A stretch of DNA of 58,033 bases from Akkermansia muciniphila (lineage in GTDB: Bacteria; Verrucomicrobiota; Verrucomicrobiia; Limisphaerales; BJHT01). Made by a program: the position numbers and the translations under genes. The DNA is taken from positions 1 through 58,033 of the forward strand of contig CAMAUZ010000047.1 in NCBI GenBank assembly GCA_945861535.1. The letters are read 5' to 3'. The first letter of the stretch is position 1. Every line of letters begins with the position of its first letter. The notes beneath the pieces were generated by a model. The model was given only the letters and a program-made list of their open reading frames with translations. It had not been told where the DNA came from and made no database searches. Below, piece after piece: positions 25,460-32,765 of this stretch.

Positions 25460-28329
25460 ACCCCGACGATGCCTCCGCCCACACACTCTGGGTCGAACTC
25501 ACCACGCGCATCACCACCCAGCGCCTCCATAACCGCAGCGGCGACGAGGAGACGGCGGCGGCGAACGTCTCGAGCCTCTTCAAGAAGACATGTGAATTGC
25601 TTGGGGAGCATCCCGACGCCAAGGCATTCGAGACCTTCGCACTGAAGTTATTGAACGACACGCTGGGACCCTACACCGCGCGATGGCACGGGTGGATGAC
25701 GGCGGACAAGGAACTGCGCGACGGGGATGGCAAGCCGGTGTTGAAGTTCAAGGACGAGTGGTACCGGCGGCAATTCCGGCGCGAGCTGCGGGAGTTGCAG
25801 CCGCGGTTGGTGGCGTATGCGCTGAAATTCGAGGCGCTGCGGGATGGTCGCCCGCCGGAGGATTGGTGGTTCAATCCGAATCCGGTGCAATTGCTCGAAT
25901 TGCAGCGGCGATGCGCGCCGCTGCCGAAAGCCAACCTCGGCGCGCCGCTCGTGGCGGGGATCGGCGATCAGGTGCGGTTCGCGCATCTGGAGGATGACAA
26001 GCGGAGAGAACTGTGGGGCAGCATCAACGAGGCGGAGCGCCGCGAAATCTGGCGGCGGCGCGGGATGGATACGACGGCGCCGGTGGTGAATGCGACGGCG
26101 CTGGCGTTTTCCGGCGGCGGGATTCGGTCGGCGACATTTTGCCTCGGGATCACGCAGGTTCTCGCGCGGCGGGGGTTGCTGAAGGAGTTCGATTATCTCA
26201 GCACGGTGTCGGGGGGCGGTTATTTCGGGGCGTTTCTGAGCACGTATCTGGGAAGCGATGATGCGGAGAAGAAGCTGGCGACAACGGGCGGAGCGCCGTT
26301 CTCCGATCCGGCGCGTGGGGGCCAGTCGGGGCAACGCGCCGGGCCGGAGGCCGGCGCTCCGGGGGCGGGGCGCGGCGGCGCGGCGGGGGAGCGGATCGCG
26401 GAGACGTTCGCGCCGGCCGCGAACCAGCGTGAGCCGCGGCCGTTGCGGCATTTGCGGAATCGCAGCCGGTATCTGGTGGACGGGGATTTTCAGGGCAAGG
26501 TGATCGGCGTCGGGATGGTGCTGGTGGGGGTGCTGTTTAATCTGCTGATCCTGCTGCCGGTGCCGCTGATGGTGATTCTGGTGACGATGTTGTTCCGCCA
26601 CCAAGGCTGGTTTGGTGACTTGGGCTGGGTGGACCAGTTCGCGGGGTGGGTGCCGGGTTGGGATGCGCCGGTGAGCCAACTGCTCGGCGGGACGCTCGGT
26701 CTCACCGGGGTGGCGGCACTGGCGTATCCCTGGATCAAGGCGCGGTCGAATCGGTCCCGGAACGGGGATGGGGTATCCCGTTGCTTTCGGTGCTGGCGCG
26801 TCACATTTCTGGGGTTGCTGGCTGTTAGCGTCGTGCTGCTTTCCTCGTGGCTGGTGCCGTTTGGATTCCGCCTGTACATCGCGGCCCGCACGGCGGAGTT
26901 TTGGAACGAATTCGTGTTGCTGGGCGCGAAGCTGGAACAACTCAGCACCCTGCTGGGGGTGTCGGCGGTCGCGACTTTGGGGGTGCTGGCGAGCAAAGTG
27001 AACGTCGGCGGCAAGCTCGGCTGGCTGCTGCAAAAACTGGCCATTCTGGCCGGGCCGCTGCTCTATTTGTTCGTCTTCTACAGTGTCGGGTATCGCCTGA
27101 TGTTCGCGGAACCGGTTGATCAGTGGCATTGGAGCTACGTGTTGGGAACTGCGACGATCATGGTGCTGTGGGGCTGGTGGCTCGTGGACATCAACACCTA
27201 CTCGCCGCACGGCTACTATCGGGACCGGCTGGCGGAGTGTTATCTGATCCGGCCGCGCAAGGTGACGGGCGAATCGCGGGACCTGCCGGCCATCGAGCTG
27301 GAGCCGGCGAATCGCTTGAAGCTTTCGGAACTGAACGCGACGGGCATCGCGCCGTACCATCTCATCAACACGACGGTGAATCTGCCGTCGAGCGAGCTGC
27401 GCGAGATGCGGGGGCGCAACGGGGATTTCTTCGTGTTCAGCCGGCATTTCTGCGGCAGTCCGATGTGCGGCTATTATCCGACGGCGGAGCTGGAGGCCGC
27501 CGATCCGCAACTGAATCTGGGGACGGCGATGGCGATCTCCGGCGCGGCGGCGTCCTCGAACATGGGCTGGCAGACGCCCAATTCGCTGCGCCTGGTGCTG
27601 ACGCTGGCGAACGTGCGCCTCGGCTACTGGCTGCGGCATCCGCGCCTCGGCACGGAGAAGACGACCAAGATGAACGGACCGGGACCGTTGCTGTTGTTTC
27701 GCGAGATGTTCGCGATGCAGATGGATGAGCGCCGGCATTTTCTGAACCTGTCCGATGGCGGGCATATCGAGAATCTTGCCGTGTACGAACTGCTGCGGCG
27801 GCGGTGCAAGTTCATCGTGTGCGTGGATGGAGGGATGGAGCCGGAGATGCAGTGCGAGGACTTGATGCGGTTGGAGCGGTACGCGGCGATCGATCTGGGC
27901 ATCAAGATGCACTACGACCTTGGTGATTTGATGCTGCACACGAACGGCTACAGCCGCGCCTACGGGGTGATGGTGAAGATTGATTACCGTCCGCCGGCGG
28001 ATGAAGCGGCCCGGAGCGCGCGCAAGCCCGGCGAGGCCGAGTGGGGCTGGATGCTGTACCTCAAGCTGGCGATGATCGGTTACGCGCCGGGCTACGTGAT
28101 GGACTACAAGCGGCAGCACCCGGATTTTCCGCACGAGCCGACGGGCGATCAGATTTACGAGGAGGGGCAGTTCGAGGCGTATCGCGCGCTGGGCGAGGCG
28201 GCGGCGGAGAGCTTTTTCACGGAGGAGCTGATCGACGGCGGGAAGCCCGCGAACGTGGAAGCGTGGTTCCAGGCGCTGGTGTCGGCGCTGCTGCCGGACA
28301 ATGATGAGGTGTTTGCAAAGGGGTCCTAA
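25456..28329 (+). CDS. Large membrane patatin-like phospholipase
   Basis: A 957-residue protein in three parts. Residues 1-110 hold the domain shared with the small protein at 23647. The patatin core starts at ALAFSGGGIRSATF (about 220-227, the oxyanion loop) and LSTVSGGGYFG (Ser about 252, the nucleophile in a GxSxG-like V-S-G-G-G form). It is split by several membrane helices between about 349 and 595 (for example VIGVGMVLVGVLFNLLILLPVP and VTFLGLLAVSVVLLSSWLVPF). The catalytic Asp is in NLSDGGHIENLAVYE (about 767). It should cleave acyl chains from membrane lipids, anchored in the inner membrane. A palindromic repeat lies in frame inside residues 278-302. The ATG at 25456 follows an upstream relic. 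Confidence 0.85.
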   Translation: MNPDDASAHTLWVELTTRITTQRLHNRSGDEETAAANVSSLFKKTCELLGEHPDAKAFETFALKLLNDTLGPYTARWHGWMTADKELRDGDGKPVLKFKDEWYRRQFRRELRELQPRLVAYALKFEALRDGRPPEDWWFNPNPVQLLELQRRCAPLPKANLGAPLVAGIGDQVRFAHLEDDKRRELWGSINEAERREIWRRRGMDTTAPVVNATALAFSGGGIRSATFCLGITQVLARRGLLKEFDYLSTVSGGGYFGAFLSTYLGSDDAEKKLATTGGAPFSDPARGGQSGQRAGPEAGAPGAGRGGAAGERIAETFAPAANQREPRPLRHLRNRSRYLVDGDFQGKVIGVGMVLVGVLFNLLILLPVPLMVILVTMLFRHQGWFGDLGWVDQFAGWVPGWDAPVSQLLGGTLGLTGVAALAYPWIKARSNRSRNGDGVSRCFRCWRVTFLGLLAVSVVLLSSWLVPFGFRLYIAARTAEFWNEFVLLGAKLEQLSTLLGVSAVATLGVLASKVNVGGKLGWLLQKLAILAGPLLYLFVFYSVGYRLMFAEPVDQWHWSYVLGTATIMVLWGWWLVDINTYSPHGYYRDRLAECYLIRPRKVTGESRDLPAIELEPANRLKLSELNATGIAPYHLINTTVNLPSSELREMRGRNGDFFVFSRHFCGSPMCGYYPTAELEAADPQLNLGTAMAISGAAASSNMGWQTPNSLRLVLTLANVRLGYWLRHPRLGTEKTTKMNGPGPLLLFREMFAMQMDERRHFLNLSDGGHIENLAVYELLRRRCKFIVCVDGGMEPEMQCEDLMRLERYAAIDLGIKMHYDLGDLMLHTNGYSRAYGVMVKIDYRPPADEAARSARKPGEAEWGWMLYLKLAMIGYAPGYVMDYKRQHPDFPHEPTGDQIYEEGQFEAYRALGEAAAESFFTEELIDGGKPANVEAWFQALVSALLPDNDEVFAKGS
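26289..26361. repeat. Palindromic element inside the patatin coding sequence
   Basis: A 73-base stretch with ends CGGAGCGCCGTTCTCCG and CGGAGGCCGGCGCTCCG (15 of 17 complementary) and an inner pair CCGGCGCG / CGCGCCGG. It is read in frame as a Gly/Ala/Arg-rich segment between the nucleophile region and the first membrane helices. Confidence 0.75.
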
Positions 28330-28509
28330 AGCAACGGGGGCGGTCCTGACTCCAGACCGCAATGCCCCGAGACCAACGATGACCCCGGATGGGGCGCGCA
28401 CCAAGTTCCCCTAAAAACGCTGGTAGATTTCGTGGCACGCGGTTTTTCCGCGCGGGCACCGAAGACGGCACCCGGGGGCGGGTGCGTACCCCGATTGGGG
28501 AGACCGGGC

Positions 28510-29196
28510 TTAAAGCACGCCTTGGCGGAGCAGCAGTTCGAGATAGGGAACGTCGGGGGGCGCGGTGGCTTTGGGATTGGGGGCGGCGCTCTCGACAAGC
28601 TTGACGCGCTGGCCGATCAACTCGCAGGCGGCGGTGTCATCGGTGACGTGCAGGCCGCGGTCGCGCACGGTTTGGAGGGCGCGGCGGATGACTTCGACGC
28701 GAAAGGTCTGGGGCGTCTGCACGGCCCAGAGGCGGGCGCGGTCCACGTTGCGCGCAATGAAGGTGCCGTCGTCGGTTTCCTTGATGGTGTCGGTGACGCG
28801 CTGCGCGGCGACGGCGGCCCCGATTTCGCGGGCGGCCTCGATGGTCGCCCGGATGAGCGCGCTGCCGGTGCAAGGGCGCGCGCCGTCCTGGATCGCGACG
28901 ATTTCCGTCGCGGGGGCGAGCGCGGAAAGGCCGTTCCAGACGGAGTCCTGGCGCTCCTGGCCGCCGATCGCGAAGCGGAACGGTTTCCGAAAACCCGACT
29001 CGCGAACCAAGTCGATGAAGGCGTCCTGCAAGCCCTCGCGCACGACGACGATGATCTCGTCGATGCACGCGGCGCGCTCGAACCGCTCCCAAGTGTGGGC
29101 GACGAGCGGACGTCCGGCCACCTCGAGGAAAAGCTTGTCCACATTGGGTCCCATGCGGGTGCCCCGGCCGGCGGCAACGATGATGGCGGCAGTCAT
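28510..29196 (-). CDS. ispD: 2-C-methyl-D-erythritol 4-phosphate cytidylyltransferase
   Basis: A 228-residue enzyme of the MEP isoprenoid pathway that adds CMP to MEP. Signatures: IIVAAGRGTRMG with the catalytic Lys in VDKLFLEV (CTP loop), VAIQDGARPCT, WAVQTPQTFR, and VTDDTAACEL. The length fits the family (about 230). The start at 29196 is chosen because MTAAIIVAAG begins the fold; the frame continues 400 bases upstream in non-protein-like sequence. It is alone in its transcript, with patatin pointing toward it from the left. Confidence 0.93.
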   Translation of the reverse strand: MTAAIIVAAGRGTRMGPNVDKLFLEVAGRPLVAHTWERFERAACIDEIIVVVREGLQDAFIDLVRESGFRKPFRFAIGGQERQDSVWNGLSALAPATEIVAIQDGARPCTGSALIRATIEAAREIGAAVAAQRVTDTIKETDDGTFIARNVDRARLWAVQTPQTFRVEVIRRALQTVRDRGLHVTDDTAACELIGQRVKLVESAAPNPKATAPPDVPYLELLLRQGVL

Positions 29197-29643
29197 GACG
29201 GCAGTGTGCGGTGCGGCCGGCGGACGATAAATGAAAAACCACGAAACCACTGACCGGCACGAACCGGCACTTGGCCGTATCCCGCCGTGGAAACCGATGA
29301 GTGGACCTCCGAGAGCCGATGAACACAGGGCGGCGGAGCCGCAACCCAAGGAGCGCGGCCGTCCCGGCCGCAGCACGTGAAGAGGGAATGGCGCTGGGGG
29401 AATTACCGACGACCCGCGGCCGCGTGCCCGCTGCCGGCGCGGAGGGATCTGCGTGATTTGGTTGGCGGCGCTGGACGGAACCGCTCGGGAGCAGGGCCGA
29501 GTTGGGCAGGGGAATTTTGGGCAAAGGAATGGGAACTGGCGAGTTGGTTGCGGGTCAGACTGGCCGTTCGTGCGACGGTAAAAGCCTCGCACCATGCGAG
29601 GATTTTGCTGGGTTGAGGTACAGGGCTGCGGGACTGCAACTTA

Positions 29644-29736
29644 GGCGGTCCCGGCCGCAGCGGCGACACCGGAGCCGGGGCGCTGGCAATCTGTTGCGCC
29701 CTCGCGAGTGCGGCGCCGCTGCGGGCGGGGACCGCC
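29644..29736. repeat. GC-rich palindromic element
   Basis: Inverted ends GGCGGTCCCGGCCGCAGCGG and its near reverse complement about 93 bases apart. Confidence 0.65.
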
Positions 29737-29931
29737 CGCGCGCCGAAAGTTTCGCGGCGCGCGAGGAGTATGGAGGATTGAGGTACAGGGAAAAACCAAG
29801 GGTGGCGTAGCCACCAGAAACTCACCTGCCAGTGACTCGATGTCGGCCAGCGAATTCTTCGTCGGCTCGGTGTTCATCGTGTCGCTGTGTTCCATCAGAC
29901 TCGGTTCGACTGCGCCTAGAAAAATCAGTCG

Positions 29932-30072
29932 GAACCACGAAAGACACGAAAGGCGAAGGGCTGGCGGATGCGGGAGTTGTCAGCCGGCGGATGAGTTATT
30001 CGGATGTCGAGGAACCACGCTTCCGCCCTTTGTTTTCGGGATTTTCGTGTCTTTCGTGTCTTTCGTGGTTCA
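29932..30072. repeat. ACCACGAAAGACACGAAA inverted pair
   Basis: The left arm AACCACGAAAGACACGAAAG and the right arm TTTCGTGTCTTTCGTGGTT (with an extra tandem TTTCGTGTC) are inverted, about 140 bases apart. Confidence 0.7.
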
Positions 30073-30186
30073 ATCCGACTGCCGTTTCCATGTTTACAGG
30101 CGGAAGGCACTTCTCGGAGCACGCGCTCGGTCCGCTCGTTCGGCCACTTGACTTTTGGCGGTCCGGCCAAAGACTGCGCGACCTAT

Positions 30187-30516
30187 ATGGCATCTATTCC
30201 TGCTCAATTCACCGGTGTGACCGCGATCGCGAAAGCCAACGTTTATTTCGGCGGCAAGGTCGTAAGTCACACCATCCTGTTCCCCGATGGCTCCAAGAAG
30301 ACGCTGGGCCTGATTTATCCGGGCAAATTCCACTTCGGCACGGCCCAGGCCGAGCGGATGGAAATCGTCGCCGGCGCGTGCGTCGTGAAGCTCGATGGCC
30401 AGAACGCGACGGCCGGCTATGGGGCGAATCAGGCGTTCGATGTGCCCGCCAAATCGGGGTTCGACATCGAGGTGTCGGAGGGGATTTGCGAGTACATCTG
30501 CTCGTTCCTCGACTGA
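30187..30516 (+). CDS. ppnP: Pyrimidine/purine nucleoside phosphorylase (DUF1255)
   Basis: A 109-residue single-domain cupin. The pattern ANVYFGGKVVSHTILFPDGSKKTLGLIYPGKFHFGTAQAERMEIVAGACVVKL is broken here into parts that match PpnP (formerly YaiE): VYFDGKV-like, LGVMLPG-like and F-x-T-x-x-E-x-MEI. PpnP cleaves nucleosides with phosphate. The late part VPAKSGFDIEVSEGICEYICSF matches the conserved FxVPANSxF end. The ATG at 30187 is the best start; the last strand gives the family length. Confidence 0.92.
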   Translation: MASIPAQFTGVTAIAKANVYFGGKVVSHTILFPDGSKKTLGLIYPGKFHFGTAQAERMEIVAGACVVKLDGQNATAGYGANQAFDVPAKSGFDIEVSEGICEYICSFLD

Positions 30517-30574
30517 GCGCGGCGAACGGGACGGTCTGACGGCGGCTAAAGACTTTGCCGGCGCATCTCCCCCC

Positions 30575-30624
30575 AAAAAAAATCTGCGGCATGAGGGTTC
30601 TCCCTCACGCCGCTCGCTTTTTTT
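30575..30624. terminator. Bidirectional rho-independent terminator
   Basis: A-run, then GCGGCATGAGGG, loop TTCT, CCCTCACGCCGC, then a short spacer and a T-run. It has one G-T-type mismatch in a 12-bp stem and lies between convergent ppnP and the membrane fusion gene, so it can serve both. Confidence 0.85.
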
Positions 30625-30636
30625 GCCGCCAGTCCG

Positions 30637-31350
30637 CTACTTGGCGGGCTTCTCCGTCTTCGGCGCCTTGGTGATCACATCAGGCACGACGGTCAGATCC
30701 ACCAGCTCTCCGGGGAAAAGTTTCAGCGACTTGGGAATGCTGATGATGATCGGCAGGCCCAGTTCGACACGCGTCTGCCCCACCGGCAGGAGCGAGCCGC
30801 GGATGGGCGCCAACTGCGGGCTGACGTGGAGGACGGAACCTTCATAGACACCCTTGAGGCGCGCCCGCGGGCGGACATCCACCCGCATCCCTTCCTTCGG
30901 TTCAAACGTCATCGGCTGGCGCAGGAACGCGATGATCCGGTCCGGCTCGGGCGCGGTCACCGTCATGATCGGCTCGCCGGCGGCCACCGTTTCTCCCGGA
31001 AATTTCCGAATCTGCGTCACCACGCCCTGATACGGCGAGGTTAACGGCAGCGGGTTCTTCGGGTCCGCGCCGACGACGCGCGCGACGATTTCTCCCGCCG
31101 CGACTGCCTGAAAGGTGCGCACCCGTTTGGGCGCCTCGGCGACGACGCCCGGCTGCGGGCTGGAGACGTACGCCTCGACTGTCTCCGCCTCGCCGTGCAG
31201 CGTCTGGGGTCCCAGGCGCGAACTCCACAGCGCCCAAGCGACCAACGCCACGGCGATGAACATGAAGACCGGCAGGTAATTGATGTTGAACTCGCGCCAG
31301 CGCACCAGCGGCGGCGTGGGTATGGGGGGGAGTTTTTCGGGGGCGGCCAT
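30637..31350 (-). CDS. HlyD-like membrane fusion protein
   Basis: A 237-residue protein: a Pro-rich N-terminus, one membrane helix (residues about 28-45, LPVFMFIAVALVAWALW), then a barrel-sandwich and beta-barrel part: AYVSSPQPGVVAEAPKRV, YQGVVTQIRKFPGETVAAGEPIMTV, IIAFLRQPMTFEPKEGMRVDVRPRA. This is the core of the HlyD/EmrA family without the long coiled coil. No inner-membrane pump or outer-membrane channel gene is close, so the partner is unknown. Confidence 0.8.
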   Translation of the reverse strand: MAAPEKLPPIPTPPLVRWREFNINYLPVFMFIAVALVAWALWSSRLGPQTLHGEAETVEAYVSSPQPGVVAEAPKRVRTFQAVAAGEIVARVVGADPKNPLPLTSPYQGVVTQIRKFPGETVAAGEPIMTVTAPEPDRIIAFLRQPMTFEPKEGMRVDVRPRARLKGVYEGSVLHVSPQLAPIRGSLLPVGQTRVELGLPIIISIPKSLKLFPGELVDLTVVPDVITKAPKTEKPAK

Positions 31351-31804
31351 GATCGTTCGCTTCTAAAATCGCACCAATAATTTCACCGTGCAGCCATCCG
31401 GCGCAGACCGGCGACCACCGCTTGCCGGTTGCACAACCGCAGTCTCAAGGGGAGGACCCCGGTGAATCAGCGGGCGGCGAGCGGCGCGGCGAATAGTACG
31501 GAGCACGGCCTTTGAGGCAAGCCCCTTCCGCCGCCCGGTGGAGATTTTTTGGTGCTTGGGGTTTTGCGGCGCGGGCGGCGGAAAAGCTCAAAGCTTAAAG
31601 CTCAAAGCTCAAGGAAAACTCCAAGGGAGGATTTTCAAACCAGTCTGTGCGGGCGCACGCCGCCGCCGCTCGGTGGTCCTTGGCGCATGGCGCTTGGCCC
31701 TTCCCTCGAGCTTTGAGCTTTAAGCTTTGAGCTTTCGCGCCCAACGCAAAACACCCGGGCACAATTTTCATACAAATCCGCCAAGCGCGTTGTCTATCCG
31801 GTGA
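31351..31804. other. Divergent spacer with AGCTTTGAGCTT repeats
   Basis: Between the divergent membrane fusion and sigma factor genes. At 31587-31618 are repeated AAAGCTCAAAGCTTAAAG units, and at 31698-31736 the inverted form GAGCTTTGAGCTTTAAGC, together an inverted pair about 150 bases across. Related units lie near 47030 and 47800. Confidence 0.75.
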
Positions 31805-32398
31805 ATGAACGACGAACCGGCGCCCGGACAGTCCTGGTGCGAAACCCTCTTCCACGCGCACGCCCGCGGCCTGATTCTCTACGGTCGCGCCCTCGGCCTG
31901 TCGCACGGCGAGGCCGAGGATGTCGTGCAGGAAACGTTTCTGGCGCTGCTCAAACTGCCCGCCCCGCCCGACGAGCCAGGCCGGTATCTGCTGCGCGCGT
32001 TCCGCAACCGGTCGGTGAATTTCCGCCGCGGCCTGTGGCGGCGCGTGGCGCGCGAGTTCGAGGCGCGGAGTTGGTTCGAGCCGGCGGACACAGACGACCC
32101 CGCGACCGCGGTCGCGATGCGCTGTCTCAGGACGCTGCCCGCGGAACAGCGCGAGGTGATCGTCCTCAAAATCTGGCACGGCCACACCTTCCAGGAGATC
32201 GCCGACCTGCTCGATCTCTCGCCCAACACCATCGCGGGCCGCTACCGCTACGGCCTGCAACGCCTCCGCACCTGTCTCGAAAAACGGCAAAGAAACCGCA
32301 ACGCCCTCGCTGCACTCCATGAACCCGATGAACTCACTGAACGACTGGGAGAACCGCTTGCGTTCCTGGACGCCGCGCGGTCCGTCCCGCACCCTTGA
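31805..32398 (+). CDS. ECF-type RNA polymerase sigma factor
   Basis: A 197-residue sigma-70 family regulator. Region 2 is seen as LILYGRALGLSHGEAEDVVQETFLALLK (core binding and -10 recognition), and region 4 as LRTLPAEQREVIVLKIWHGHTFQEIADLLDLSPNTIAGRYRYGLQRL, a helix-turn-helix for the -35 box. The next gene, in another frame, overlaps its last 80 bases and codes for a single-span membrane protein, which would be the natural place for an anti-sigma factor. Confidence 0.87.
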   Translation: MNDEPAPGQSWCETLFHAHARGLILYGRALGLSHGEAEDVVQETFLALLKLPAPPDEPGRYLLRAFRNRSVNFRRGLWRRVAREFEARSWFEPADTDDPATAVAMRCLRTLPAEQREVIVLKIWHGHTFQEIADLLDLSPNTIAGRYRYGLQRLRTCLEKRQRNRNALAALHEPDELTERLGEPLAFLDAARSVPHP

Positions 32399-32762
32399 GC
32401 AACGCCTCTTCGCGGCCGCTCCGCCGCCCCGCCCGGCTCCGCGTCCGCGCCACGCGCCGCTGCCCGCCTGGCCCGCGCTACTCACCCGCCGGTTGGCCGC
32501 CACCGCGGCGCTGCTCGCGCTGGTCAGCCTCGTCGCCGCGTGGCGGCCGGCCGGAACGAGCGACGCAAAACCCCTGTGGCCCGCGGGTTTGATCGCCAGC
32601 ATCAGCCTCAGCAACCAGCAGTCCGTCGCCTATCAAACCACCCGCGACCACAGCGGATGGAACCACTGGCACACACCGATAATAAGGTGGACAAACCTCG
32701 CTCTTCTGCCATCAAGTGCCCCCCGTTTTCCGCTGGAAAATACCAACACGGTGATTCACTGA
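32319..32762 (+). CDS. Single-span membrane protein overlapping the sigma factor (possible anti-sigma)
   Basis: A 147-residue protein with a Pro/Arg-rich cytoplasmic half, one membrane helix (LLTRRLAATAALLALVSLVAAW, about residues 54-75), and an exposed part with NQQSVAYQTTRDHSGWN. It overlaps the sigma gene by 80 bases. The start ATG at 32319 and the overlap suggest coupled translation. No zinc-binding HxxxCxxC anti-sigma motif is visible, so the anti-sigma role is only inferred from place and topology. Confidence 0.6.
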   Translation: MNPMNSLNDWENRLRSWTPRGPSRTLEQRLFAAAPPPRPAPRPRHAPLPAWPALLTRRLAATAALLALVSLVAAWRPAGTSDAKPLWPAGLIASISLSNQQSVAYQTTRDHSGWNHWHTPIIRWTNLALLPSSAPRFPLENTNTVIH

Positions 32763-32765
32763 CTC

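Larger units (their letters stand above)
29197..30186. other. Repeat-bearing gap between ispD and ppnP
   Basis: Nearly 1 kb with no gene. It holds a GGCGGTCCCGGCCGCAGCGG / CCGCTGCGGGCGGGGACCGCC inverted pair (29644-29736), a direct repeat of TTGAGGTACAGGG (about 29615 and 29778), and the CCACGAAAGACACGAAA pair at 29932-30072. Confidence 0.65.

Noticed and set aside
25648-28404. 918-codon open frame opposite the patatin gene
   Set aside because: Arg/His/Pro-rich shadow frame with no motif.
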